DNA from: Microbacterium amylolyticum
GTDB lineage: Bacteria; Actinomycetota; Actinomycetes; Actinomycetales; Microbacteriaceae
DNA: 64,000 nt
Assembly: GCF_011046975.1 (NCBI RefSeq)
Contig: NZ_CP049253.1
Location: 682,001-746,000 of the forward strand
Direction: 5' to 3'
Under the pieces are notes generated by a model. It searched no databases, had not been told where the DNA came from, and was given only the letters and a program-made list of their open reading frames with translations. A program made the position numbers and the translations under genes. Shown piece by piece: positions 47,562 to 56,275 of the stretch. Each line of letters begins with the position of its first letter. The stretch's first letter is position 1.

Positions 47562-48365
47562 ATGTCTCGCTTTACGCGCCCCACCATCGGTTTCGCCGCC
47601 GCCGCGGCCCTCTCGCTCACACTCGCTGGATGTGCCGGCGGTGAGGGCGACGATGAGAACACCCTCTCGGTCGGTGCCACTGCGATGCCCGCCGCTGAGC
47701 TGCTGCGTTTCGTCGCGGATGAGCTGGCGCCGGACGCCGGACTCACGATCAACATCCAGGAGTACAGCGACTACAACACGCCCAACCCGGCGCTGTCCGA
47801 CGGAACGAACGACGCCAACCTGTTCCAGCACGAACCGTTCCTGCTGATGTACAACGACAACGCGGACGACGACCTCACGGCGGTCGGCCCTGTCTACCTC
47901 CCGCCGCTGGCCCTGTACTCGCAGACCGTAGATTCGATCGACGACCTGCCGGACGGAGCGAGTATCGCGCTGCCGAACGACCCGTCGAACGAGTCCCGCG
48001 CACTGCTGCTGCTCGCGGATGCTGGTCTGATCGAGGTGAACGACAACCCCTCGACGGTGTCGGACATCACGGCCAACCCCCGCAACTTCCGCTTCGACGA
48101 GGTTGAGGCGGCCAGCCTGCCGCAGGCACTGCAGGAGAAGGACGCCTCGATCGTGAACTTCAGCTTTGCCGCTCCCGCGGGTCTCTCCAGCGAGCTGCAG
48201 ATCTTGACGGAGGGTCTCGACAGCCGCTACTTCAACGTTCTGGCCACGCGGGCCGAGCTCGCTGACGACCCGCGCATCGAAACGCTGTATGAGCTGCTGA
48301 CGTCCGAAGAAGCAGCCGCCTGGCTCGAGGAGGCATACGACGGCCTGGTGATTCCGGCCGAGTAA
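47562..48365 (+). CDS. metQ: Methionine-binding lipoprotein (NlpA family)
   Basis: 267 residues. Signal peptide with lipobox LTLAGCAG, Cys at about 25, and the NlpA/MetQ fold (SVGATAMPAAELLRFVADEL, NANLFQHEPFLLMYN-like segment, TAVGPVYLPPLALYS). AAAGGA precedes the ATG. Third gene of the importer; followed by a strong hairpin. Confidence 0.93.
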   Translation: MSRFTRPTIGFAAAAALSLTLAGCAGGEGDDENTLSVGATAMPAAELLRFVADELAPDAGLTINIQEYSDYNTPNPALSDGTNDANLFQHEPFLLMYNDNADDDLTAVGPVYLPPLALYSQTVDSIDDLPDGASIALPNDPSNESRALLLLADAGLIEVNDNPSTVSDITANPRNFRFDEVEAASLPQALQEKDASIVNFSFAAPAGLSSELQILTEGLDSRYFNVLATRAELADDPRIETLYELLTSEEAAAWLEEAYDGLVIPAE

Positions 48366-48370
48366 GCCAC

Positions 48371-48410
48371 ACGGCAATGGGCGCGTCCTTCGGGGCGCGC
48401 CCATTGCCGT
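48371..48410. terminator. Bidirectional terminator, metQ / thi gene
   Basis: A perfect 15-bp inverted repeat (48371-48385 and 48396-48410) with a 10-nt loop between the stop codons of metQ and the convergent thi fusion gene. Confidence 0.85.
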
Positions 48411-48411
48411 C

Positions 48412-50535
48412 CTATCGCGAGACTAAGACGCGCGGGCGCTGGGCGAAAAAGTCCTTCTCGAGCTCGGACGAGCGCGTAAACGCGGACATCATCCTCGCGA
48501 GCCCCGCATCGGACTCACGCCGCGCCGCACGTCGTGCCACCTCGATCGCCTGCTGTGTGGCACGGGTGAATGCCGGGTCGCCGTACGTCGCGAGCCAGTC
48601 AGCGTATGGGTGTCCCTCAGAGGAGGCCGCGGCAAGCCTCCTGCCGAGATCGTCGTAGATCCAAAAGCACGGAAGAACAGCGGCGACAAGCAGCGCGTAG
48701 TCGGACGCCTCTGCCGCATCACGCAGGTGCCGGAGATACGCGGCGGTTTCGGCAGATTCCTCTGCGCGGGCATCAGCGCCTCGTGAGCGGTGAAGCTCCA
48801 TCTCTGCGACCAGACAGCCCTCAGCGGAAGCGGCCCAGAAGTCGCGTTCCTCGCGGGTGGGGGCCAGATCTGCCGCGCTCCGCAAAACCCGTGCATACGC
48901 CTGGAGGTAGAGCGCGTCCTGCTGCAAATAGTGGTCAAAGCGTTCGGCGGGGAGCGTTCCCTGGGCGAGTTGACGAACGAAGTCTCCGGCATCGATATCG
49001 GCGCGAATCTGGGCGATCTGCTCCCACCAGAAATCGGGCTCGGCGGCGAGGCGTGGCGGACGCGCGCCCGTGCGGATCGCGTGCGCATGATCGAGCGGCC
49101 CGTGCCCGCCGGGGCCGCCGACCGCGAGCGTGTCCGCCGCGGTGATCGCTCCGCGCAACCAGTCCCGCGCGAGCCGCGTCGACCATGCCCAATCACCGGT
49201 GCGAGCCTGAAGTGATGCCAGCGCGGATGACAACGAGCATCCCGTTCCGTGGGTGTTCTCGGTGACGATCCGGGGGCCATCCATCTGAATGATCGGCCCG
49301 TCCGTCCCCACGAGGGCGTCGGGGCAGGCGCTTCCGCGCAGATGCCCGCCCTTAGCCAGAACCAGAACGGCGTGCCGCGCGGCAAGCGCCCTCGCCTGCG
49401 TCAGAGCCTCGTCCCATGTTTGTGCGACGTCTCCGCCCGTGAGTGCCGCCAGCTCGACCAGATTCGGGGTGACGACATCGGCGCGATCAATCAGGGCGAA
49501 GAGCGCGCGTTCCGATTCGTCATCAAGAAGCCGGTCGCCGCTTGTTGCCACCATGACCGGGTCGAGAACAACGGCCGGTATGGTGCCGAGCCCGTCGAGC
49601 CAGGTCGTCACCGTCTGGATCACATCGGCTGTTCCGAGCATGCCGATTTTGATGGCATCGATCGTCACATCGCTCGCGATCGCATCGAGCTGTGCGCGAA
49701 GAAATGACAGCGGGGGCACGTGCACTCCGCTGACGCCCTGGGTGTTCTGTGCTGTGAGCGCCGTGATAGCGGCCATGCCGTATCCACCCGTCGCCTGAAT
49801 CGTCTTGAGGTCGGCTTGGATACCGGCGCCTCCCGACGGATCAGAGCCGGCGATCGCGAGGATGTTGGGAACGGGCGCCGAAACGCGGCTCCATTCTCGT
49901 CGGAGCTCGCGCGCCGCGCCCGCAGGGTCGTCCGCCAGGCAGATTGCGCGAACGACAGCGACTCCGTCTGCTCCGGCAGCATAGGCGTCAGCGGCATCGC
50001 CGGGGCCGAGCCCACCAATCGCCACACAGGGAAGCCCTCCGGCGCTGGCAATCGCACGTGCGAGCCCGTCCCAGCCGAGGGGAACGGGGTGATCGCGCTT
50101 TGTCGGAGTCGCACGCACGGCTCCGGTTCCGAGGTAGTCGACGGTTCCGGGAGGCAATGCCCGCACGCGGTCGAGGTTCTCGGGTGTGCTGGCGCTCAGG
50201 CCGATGATCGCGTCGGGCCCGACAATCTGCCGCGCCGAGACCGGGGGGACGTCGCTCTGTCCGATGTGGACGCCATGGACGTCGGCACCGGCAGCTCGGG
50301 CTGCGAGGTACACGTCGATGCGGTCGTTCACGACCAGCGTGGCGCGCCCCGCGTTCGCCTCGGCGCAGGCGATGACGACCTCGAGGAGCCGCGTTGCCCC
50401 GACGTCTTTGCCGCGCACCTGCACGATTGTCGCGCCGCCGTCAACAGCAGCACGCACGACATCAGCCGCGTCGCGGTGATCCAGCGTAGCGAGGTCCGCG
50501 ACGAGATAGGTGCTCAGGTCGACGGGACGCCTCAT
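48412..50535 (-). CDS. thiED-tenA: Trifunctional ThiE-ThiD-TenA thiamine enzyme
   Basis: 707 residues joining three thiamine enzymes. ThiE, about 1-218: IVQVRGKDV, LVVNDRIDVYLA, GVHIGQSD, DYLGTGAV and VAIGGLGPGD. ThiD, about 222-490: NILAIAGSDPSGGAGIQADL, VVLDPVMVATSGD, ENTHGTGCSLSSALA. TenA, about 500-707: FWWEQIAQIRADIDAGDF, AERFDHYLQQDALYLQAY, CFWIYDDLGRRL. One chain would phosphorylate HMP, couple it to HET-P and salvage aminopyrimidines. Preceded by a TPP riboswitch, so repressed by thiamine pyrophosphate. No frame breaks. Confidence 0.93.
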   Translation of the reverse strand: MRRPVDLSTYLVADLATLDHRDAADVVRAAVDGGATIVQVRGKDVGATRLLEVVIACAEANAGRATLVVNDRIDVYLAARAAGADVHGVHIGQSDVPPVSARQIVGPDAIIGLSASTPENLDRVRALPPGTVDYLGTGAVRATPTKRDHPVPLGWDGLARAIASAGGLPCVAIGGLGPGDAADAYAAGADGVAVVRAICLADDPAGAARELRREWSRVSAPVPNILAIAGSDPSGGAGIQADLKTIQATGGYGMAAITALTAQNTQGVSGVHVPPLSFLRAQLDAIASDVTIDAIKIGMLGTADVIQTVTTWLDGLGTIPAVVLDPVMVATSGDRLLDDESERALFALIDRADVVTPNLVELAALTGGDVAQTWDEALTQARALAARHAVLVLAKGGHLRGSACPDALVGTDGPIIQMDGPRIVTENTHGTGCSLSSALASLQARTGDWAWSTRLARDWLRGAITAADTLAVGGPGGHGPLDHAHAIRTGARPPRLAAEPDFWWEQIAQIRADIDAGDFVRQLAQGTLPAERFDHYLQQDALYLQAYARVLRSAADLAPTREERDFWAASAEGCLVAEMELHRSRGADARAEESAETAAYLRHLRDAAEASDYALLVAAVLPCFWIYDDLGRRLAAASSEGHPYADWLATYGDPAFTRATQQAIEVARRAARRESDAGLARMMSAFTRSSELEKDFFAQRPRVLVSR

Positions 50536-50597
50536 GAGGCGTCCCCGCTCCGGTTTTTCGCGGTCTTTCGCCCTGTGGCGTTGTGCATTGCCATCGA

Positions 50598-50667
50598 CAT
50601 CCCTCCGCTCGCGTCAACGAGATCAGGTTCATCGGGTGTGTTCTCAGTCCCCGGCGGGGACACCCCG
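50598..50667 (-). ncRNA. TPP riboswitch (thi box)
   Basis: On the minus strand: CGGGGTGTCCCC, CTGAGA, ACACCC, GATGAACCTGATCT and GCGGAGGGA, the universally conserved THI-element parts in the right order. It precedes the thi fusion gene by about 60 nt. TPP binding should prevent translation or transcription of that gene. Confidence 0.93.
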
Positions 50668-50712
50668 TGTCATCTCGACGACCCTATCGGAACCGTGAGT
50701 TTCGCCCCGCAT

Positions 50713-50745
50713 TTGCCCTTATGGTCAGATGCACCTAACCTGACC
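50713..50745 (+). promoter_or_regulatory. nadA promoter with overlapping dyad (candidate NrtR operator)
   Basis: TTGCCC (50713-50718), 17 nt, TAACCT (50736-50741) is a good actinobacterial promoter 54 nt before the nadA ATG. The dyad ggtcag (50723-50728) / ctgacc (50740-50745), 11 nt apart, covers the spacer and -10 box, where a repressor would act. NrtR is encoded at the end of this gene cluster. Confidence 0.5.
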
Positions 50746-50795
50746 TCGCACCCTTCGCGTCATTTTGACCAATACTCGCGAAACCGAGGAAGAAC

Positions 50796-52109
50796 ATGGC
50801 CGCACAGCAGATCACCCTTCAGGAGCGCCCGTCTGGCGCGTCCGTTGACGAACAGATCCGCCTCATCGCGGCCGGCGGAGCGGGCGATACCTGCTCGTCC
50901 GATCTTGCCGATGCGCCATGGTCCTTCGATCAGGTTCCGGGATACGGGCCGGGATCATCGATGGGTGACGTCATTCCCGCTGGCGCTCCTCGGCAGGGTG
51001 AGCTTCCCGTTCGCTACCGGACAGCGTCCGACGAGGAGCTCACGGAGCGAATTGTCGCTGCGAAGCAGACGCTCGGAGACCGCGTTGTCATCCTCGGCCA
51101 CTTTTATCAGCGGGACGAGGTGGTGCAGCACGCCGACTACGTCGGCGACTCGTTCCAGCTCGCTCAGGCCGCAAAGGCACACCCCGAGGCCGAGGCGATC
51201 GTGTTCTGCGGCGTCCACTTCATGGCAGAAACCGCTGACCTCCTCTCCGGACCCACGCAAAAGGTCATCCTCCCGAACCTGGCCGCGGGCTGTTCCATGG
51301 CGGACATGGCGGATATCGATCAGGTCGAAGACTGCTGGGAGCAGCTCGCCGACGTTCTCGGGGATCTCGATACGCCGGACGAGGATGGTCTGCTCCCGGT
51401 GATCCCTGTCACCTATATGAATTCCTCGGCGGCCATCAAGGGCTTTGTCGGCCGTCACGGCGGAATCGTGTGCACATCGTCGAACGCGCGCACCGTTCTC
51501 GACTGGGCGTTTCAGCGTGGTCGCCGGGTGCTGTTCTTTCCCGACCAGCATCTGGGACGCAACACGGCAAAGGCGATGGGGGTTTCCCTCGATCAGATGC
51601 CGATGTGGAATCCGAACCGACCGCTCGGAGGCTCAAGCGCCGAGGAGATCGCGGAGGGGCGCGTGATCCTCTGGCACGGCTTCTGCTCCGTTCACCGCCG
51701 GTTCACGGTTGACCAAATCGACAAGGCTCGCGCTGAGCACCCGGGCGTCCGCGTGATCGTCCACCCCGAGTCCCCGATGGCGGTTGTCGACGCGGCAGAC
51801 GAATCGGGATCGACCGACGTCATTCGTCGGGCGATCGAGGGCGCGACCGAGCCGACGACATTCGCGATTGGCACCGAAATCAACTTGGTTCAGCGCCTCG
51901 CTGCGCAGAACCCGCAGCACGAGATCTTCTGCCTCGACCCCGTCGTCTGCCCCTGCTCGACGATGTACCGCATCCACCCGGGCTATCTCGCCTGGGTACT
52001 GGAGGGTCTCGTGGACGGAACGGTTCAGAACCAGATCGAGGTCCCCGACGCGGTCGCCGACCCGGCTCGCGTCGCGCTCGAACGGATGCTTGAAGCGAAG
52101 CCGTCATGA
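50796..52109 (+). CDS. nadA: Quinolinate synthase
   Basis: 437 residues, the long actinobacterial form. Three Cys that bind the 4Fe-4S cluster appear in AAGCSMADM, WHGFCSVHRRFT and VVCPCSTMYRIHP; other motifs are ILGHFYQRDEVV and IAIGTEINLV-like FAIGTEINLV. Condenses iminoaspartate with DHAP to quinolinate. First gene of the NAD operon; GAGGAAG precedes the ATG. nadB starts inside its stop (ATGA). Confidence 0.97.
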   Translation: MAAQQITLQERPSGASVDEQIRLIAAGGAGDTCSSDLADAPWSFDQVPGYGPGSSMGDVIPAGAPRQGELPVRYRTASDEELTERIVAAKQTLGDRVVILGHFYQRDEVVQHADYVGDSFQLAQAAKAHPEAEAIVFCGVHFMAETADLLSGPTQKVILPNLAAGCSMADMADIDQVEDCWEQLADVLGDLDTPDEDGLLPVIPVTYMNSSAAIKGFVGRHGGIVCTSSNARTVLDWAFQRGRRVLFFPDQHLGRNTAKAMGVSLDQMPMWNPNRPLGGSSAEEIAEGRVILWHGFCSVHRRFTVDQIDKARAEHPGVRVIVHPESPMAVVDAADESGSTDVIRRAIEGATEPTTFAIGTEINLVQRLAAQNPQHEIFCLDPVVCPCSTMYRIHPGYLAWVLEGLVDGTVQNQIEVPDAVADPARVALERMLEAKPS

Positions 52110-53593
52110 CCCACGTTCTCGTGGTCGGTTCGGGGGTCGCGGGACTGACAGCCGCTCTGCACGCCCGGGCTGCGGGAGCGAACGTCACCGTTGTCACGAA
52201 AAGGCGGGCGGATGACGCGGCCACATCCTCCGCACAGGGAGGAATCGCTGGTGTTGTTTTTCCCGGCGACACGCACGAATCTCACGAGCGCGATACGCTC
52301 CGCGCAGCCTCTGGAATCGCCGATGAGGCTGCTGTGTCGCTTCTTGTCCGAGACGGAACGGACCGGATTGCCGAGCTGATCGACAGGGGTGTCGCCTTCG
52401 ATCGCTCCCCCTCCGGAGAACTCGCGGGAGGCCTCGAAGGCGCGCATTCCTTCGCACGGATCCTGCACGCAGGAGGAGACGCAACGGGACGCGAGATTCA
52501 GCGCGCTCTGCTGGCCGCGACCCGGGCCGAATCCATCACCATTCGAGAGAACCTCACCCTCGTCGACCTCGTCATCGTGAACGGGGTAACGACGGGAGCC
52601 GATGTGATGAGCGCGGCAGGTGTCGTCACGCGGATCAGCGCGGACGCGGTCGTTCTGGCCACGGGCGGAGCCGGCCAAGCGTATGCGCACACAACGAACC
52701 CCTCCGTTGCCACGGGCGACGGAATCGCCGCCGCCATCCGCGCCGGCGCCGCGGTTCGCGATATGGAGTTCGTTCAGTTTCACCCCACAACGCTCGCCGA
52801 CGGTGGGACGTTCCTCGTCTCTGAGGCGGTGAGGGGCGAGGGCGCGGTTCTCATCGACGAGTCCGGCCGGCGTTTTACCGCCGATGCCCATCCCGACGCC
52901 GAACTCGCGCCACGCGACGTTGTCGCGAGAGCGATCGCTGAGGCGGAAGCTTCCCAGGACGGCCGCCCCGTGTTGCTCGATGCGACGGCGCTCGGCTCAG
53001 AGTTCCTCGCTCGACGTTTTCCCACGATCGACCGCGCCGTGCGCGAGCGCGGCCTGGACTGGGGGCGTCATCCGATCGCCGTGCGGCCCGCCGCTCACTA
53101 TCTGATGGGCGGCGTCGAGGCGGATCTTCGTGGACGCACGAGCGTCGAGCGCCTTTTTGCTGCCGGAGAGGTCGCCCGCACCGGAGTGCACGGCGCCAAC
53201 CGGCTGGCCTCGAACTCGCTTCTCGAGGGGGCCGTGTTCGGGGCGATCGCTGGCCGAACTGCCGCGGCGGTCGCACCGAACCGCTCACGGCGATCCCGGC
53301 CCATCTCCCGGACCGTTCCTGCGCGCCGTCACGCGGCGTTCGATCGGGGCAAACTCCAACAACTCATGTGGGAGTCAGCGGGGCTCGTGCGCAGCGGCGA
53401 GCGACTCGGAGCAGCCAGCAGGACGATCGACGCCTGGCTGCACGATGTTCCCGAACCGGTGTCCCCACGAGAGGTCGAGGATCGCAACCTGCTCATCGTT
53501 TCCCGCGCTATCGTCCATGCGGCCATCGTGCGTCGCGACTCCGTCGGAGCGCACGTAAGGTCAGACACCGAACGCTCCTTGGAGGCCGCCTGA
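52106..53593 (+). CDS. nadB: L-aspartate oxidase
   Basis: 495 residues, FAD enzyme of the succinate dehydrogenase/fumarate reductase flavoprotein family. FAD motif VVGSGVAGLTAALHARAAG at about 5-23, SSAQGGIAGV, HTFAR-like HSFARILHAGGDATG, MEFVQFHPT and GVHGANRLASNSLLEG with catalytic Arg and His. Supplies iminoaspartate to NadA. Overlaps nadA by 4 bp and ends in the nadC start (TGATG). Confidence 0.96.
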   Translation: MTHVLVVGSGVAGLTAALHARAAGANVTVVTKRRADDAATSSAQGGIAGVVFPGDTHESHERDTLRAASGIADEAAVSLLVRDGTDRIAELIDRGVAFDRSPSGELAGGLEGAHSFARILHAGGDATGREIQRALLAATRAESITIRENLTLVDLVIVNGVTTGADVMSAAGVVTRISADAVVLATGGAGQAYAHTTNPSVATGDGIAAAIRAGAAVRDMEFVQFHPTTLADGGTFLVSEAVRGEGAVLIDESGRRFTADAHPDAELAPRDVVARAIAEAEASQDGRPVLLDATALGSEFLARRFPTIDRAVRERGLDWGRHPIAVRPAAHYLMGGVEADLRGRTSVERLFAAGEVARTGVHGANRLASNSLLEGAVFGAIAGRTAAAVAPNRSRRSRPISRTVPARRHAAFDRGKLQQLMWESAGLVRSGERLGAASRTIDAWLHDVPEPVSPREVEDRNLLIVSRAIVHAAIVRRDSVGAHVRSDTERSLEAA

Positions 53594-54453
53594 TGCTCAC
53601 CGTACGTCAGATCGACGGTGTGGTCGCCGCCGCGCTCGATGAGGACGCCCCCTGGGGAGATCTCACCAGCGAATCTCTCATCCCGGCCGACGCCACTGCC
53701 CGAGCTCTTCTTGTTGCGCGCGAGGGCGGGGTGCTCTCGGGCATAGACCTGTTTGCCGCGGCGTTCCGACTGACCGACCCGCGCATCACGGTAGAGACGC
53801 ACGCGCAGGATGGCGACATGTTCGGCGAAGGAGCGCAGCTGGCAACCGTCACCGGACCGGCTCGCGGCATTCTCACGGCCGAGCGCGTCGGGCTCAATCT
53901 CACTCAGCGCATGACGGGGATCGCCACGCTGACGAATCGCTATGTGCGTGCCGTTGTCGACACGCGTGCCCGTATTGCAGATACGCGAAAGACCACGCCG
54001 GGGCTGCGCGCTCTCGAACGGCACGCCGTTCGCTCCGGCGGCGGAAGCAACCATCGCTTCTCCCTCTCGGACGCTGTCATGGCGAAGGACAATCACCTGG
54101 CGCTCTTAATGCGGGGGGCAGAAGGATCGCTCACCGATGCGCTCCGCAATGTCCGCGCGCGACTGCCGCACACGGCGCATCTCGAGGTGGAGGTTGACCG
54201 CGTCGATCAGATCGAGGCCGTCGTCGCCGCCGGCGTCGACACGATCATGCTCGATAACTTCTCGGTCGATGATCTTCGTACCGGTGTTGCCATCGTGGAT
54301 GGTCGTGCCGTCGTCGAAGCATCGGGAGGGGTTTCGCTCGACACCGTTGGCGATATCGCGCGAACGGGTGTCGATGTGATCTCCGTCGGCGCGCTGACGC
54401 ACTCCGCGCGGGCTCTCGACCTCGGCCTGGACATCGATGCTGTACCTCGATAA
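53593..54453 (+). CDS. nadC: Nicotinate-nucleotide pyrophosphorylase (carboxylating)
   Basis: 286 residues, quinolinate phosphoribosyltransferase. The ATG at 53593 is tied to the nadB stop. Conserved: DEDAPWGDLTSESLI, RIADTRKTTPGLR, HRFSLSDAVMAKDNHL (PRPP/quinolinate-binding Lys and His), LEVEVD and VDTIMLDNF. Makes nicotinate mononucleotide for NAD. Ends 17 bp inside the next gene. Confidence 0.96.
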   Translation: MLTVRQIDGVVAAALDEDAPWGDLTSESLIPADATARALLVAREGGVLSGIDLFAAAFRLTDPRITVETHAQDGDMFGEGAQLATVTGPARGILTAERVGLNLTQRMTGIATLTNRYVRAVVDTRARIADTRKTTPGLRALERHAVRSGGGSNHRFSLSDAVMAKDNHLALLMRGAEGSLTDALRNVRARLPHTAHLEVEVDRVDQIEAVVAAGVDTIMLDNFSVDDLRTGVAIVDGRAVVEASGGVSLDTVGDIARTGVDVISVGALTHSARALDLGLDIDAVPR

Positions 54454-55564
54454 CGCCGCCACGGCGCCCGTGCGTCGCGAGGTACTCGAGGCGATGACGC
54501 CTTTTCTGACGAGCGAGTTCGGCAATCCCTCCAGTAGCCATCAGATCGGAGAACGTGCGGCGGCGGCCCTCGCGGACGCCAGGCGGCGCGTCGCCCACGT
54601 GCTGGGTGTCCGCACGAATGATGTGATCTTCACCTCCGGCGGCACGGAGGCGAACAACCTCGGCATCAAGGGCATCGCTATCGCGGCGGGGCTAGAAAGC
54701 GGCGCTCGGCACATCATCACGGCCCCGATCGAGCACTCTTCCGTTCTCGCCTCGGTCGACTACCTCAGCCGTGTTCATGGCGCCGAGGTGACCTTCCTCC
54801 CCGTGGATCTGAACGGCCGGATCGATGAGACCAGCCTGGCGTCCGCGCTGCGCGATGACACAGCCGTTGTTGCCATCGGTCACGCAAACAACGAGGTTGG
54901 AACCGTGCAGCCGATCGCGGAGATATGGGAGATCTGCCGAAAGGCGCGCGTCCCCCTGCACATCGATGCCGTTCAGGGCATCGGGTGGTGCCCCGTTCCT
55001 CGCGGGGACGCGATCGCTGTTTCCGGTCATAAGATCGGCGCACCAAAGGGAACGGGCGCCGTCGCGATTCGAGCGGGGATTCCTCTCGAACCGCTGCTGC
55101 ACGGCGGCGGGCAGGAACGCGGGCGACGATCAGGAACGGAGTCCGTCGCCGGAGCCGTCGGCCTCGCGACCGCCCTCGAACTCGCCGAGACGGAACGGGC
55201 GGAGGCCGCGCCGCGACTTTCCGCCATCCGCGACCGGTTCATTACCGACGTTCTGCGGCAGGTGCCGGGAGCCCGTCTGACGGGTCACCCCAGGGACCGA
55301 CTGCCGCACGTTGCCAGCTTCACAATCGACGGTGTCAACGGCGAAACGCTCCTCCTCGATCTTGAACAGCGCGGCATCACGGCCTCCAGCGGATCCGCGT
55401 GCTCCGCGCGCAACACCGAGCCCTCCCACGTGCTCCTGGCTCTGGGCATGGACGAATCGACTGCTCGCACCGCGCTGCGCTTTTCGCTTCCGCGAACGCT
55501 GCGCGCCGACCTCACTCCCGTTGCGACGGCACTCAGCGAAGCGGTTTCCTCCCATCGCCTCTGA
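54437..55564 (+). CDS. Cysteine desulfurase (NifS/IscS-like) of the NAD operon
   Basis: 375 residues, class V PLP aminotransferase fold. MLYLDNAATAPVRREV at the start, FTSGGTEANNLGIKG, AVSGHKIGAPKGTGAVAIR (PLP Lys), and GITASSGSACSARNTEPSHVL with the active-site Cys. The overlap with nadC and the operon position point to sulfur supply for the NadA Fe-S cluster, as nifS does beside nad genes in Bacillus. It is not followed by other isc or suf genes. Confidence 0.93.
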   Translation: MLYLDNAATAPVRREVLEAMTPFLTSEFGNPSSSHQIGERAAAALADARRRVAHVLGVRTNDVIFTSGGTEANNLGIKGIAIAAGLESGARHIITAPIEHSSVLASVDYLSRVHGAEVTFLPVDLNGRIDETSLASALRDDTAVVAIGHANNEVGTVQPIAEIWEICRKARVPLHIDAVQGIGWCPVPRGDAIAVSGHKIGAPKGTGAVAIRAGIPLEPLLHGGGQERGRRSGTESVAGAVGLATALELAETERAEAAPRLSAIRDRFITDVLRQVPGARLTGHPRDRLPHVASFTIDGVNGETLLLDLEQRGITASSGSACSARNTEPSHVLLALGMDESTARTALRFSLPRTLRADLTPVATALSEAVSSHRL

Positions 55565-55588
55565 CGAACGAAAATGTAGGCTCGAAGA

Positions 55589-56275
55589 GTGCACACACCG
55601 CTGAATCACGACATACGCATTGCTGTGTCAACGGTGATCTTCTCGTTGCGTGCGCGCACAGAGGGGGATTCTCTGATGATTCCCCTCGTCAAGCGCACAC
55701 GAGATCCCCATGACGGAATGTGGGCGCTTCCCGGTGGGTGGCTCCGCGAGGATGAGGGTTTGGAAGACGCCGCAAGCCGCACCCTCGCCGAAACAACGGC
55801 CCTGGCACCAACGTGGCTCGAGCAGCTCTATGCGTTCGGCGACGTGGAGCGCGCGCCGACCCGTGTTGTGTCGATCGTGTACTGGGCTCTGCTCCGCAGC
55901 GATCACGTCGAGGCACAGCGCGCCGCCGACGGTGCGCCAGACAATGTCGAGTGGTTCGACGTCGATGACCTCCCGGCCCTGGCGTTTGATCACAACGCGA
56001 TCGTGGAGTACGCCGTGTGGCGACTGCGCAACAAGGTCGGCTATAGCCGGATCGCTGCTGGCCTGCTGCCCGATGAGTTCACCCTGGCGGAGCTCCGCTC
56101 CGTGTACGAAACCGTTCTCGGCAGCCGCCTCGACCCGTCGAATTTTCGCCGGCTTCTGGAGGGCTCAGAAGCGCTCGTTCCCACAGACAGCTTTCGCACG
56201 GGCAATCATCGACCCGCCCAGCTGTTCCGGTACAACGCGGGCCCCGATCTGTCGACCAGGGGGCCGATCGCCTAA
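55589..56275 (+). CDS. nrtR: NrtR, Nudix-related transcriptional regulator of NAD synthesis
   Basis: 228 residues. N-terminal Nudix-like domain with a degenerate box (GGWLREDEGLEDAASRTLAE, ending ETTAL rather than REUXEEXGU), so it likely binds ADP-ribose without cleaving it. C-terminal winged helix (LLPDEFTLAELRSVYETVLG, LDPSNFRRLLEG). This is the NrtR layout. ADP-ribose normally relieves NrtR repression. TAGGCT (55577-55582) lies 6 nt before the GTG, so it has its own leaderless promoter. Confidence 0.9.
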   Translation: MHTPLNHDIRIAVSTVIFSLRARTEGDSLMIPLVKRTRDPHDGMWALPGGWLREDEGLEDAASRTLAETTALAPTWLEQLYAFGDVERAPTRVVSIVYWALLRSDHVEAQRAADGAPDNVEWFDVDDLPALAFDHNAIVEYAVWRLRNKVGYSRIAAGLLPDEFTLAELRSVYETVLGSRLDPSNFRRLLEGSEALVPTDSFRTGNHRPAQLFRYNAGPDLSTRGPIA

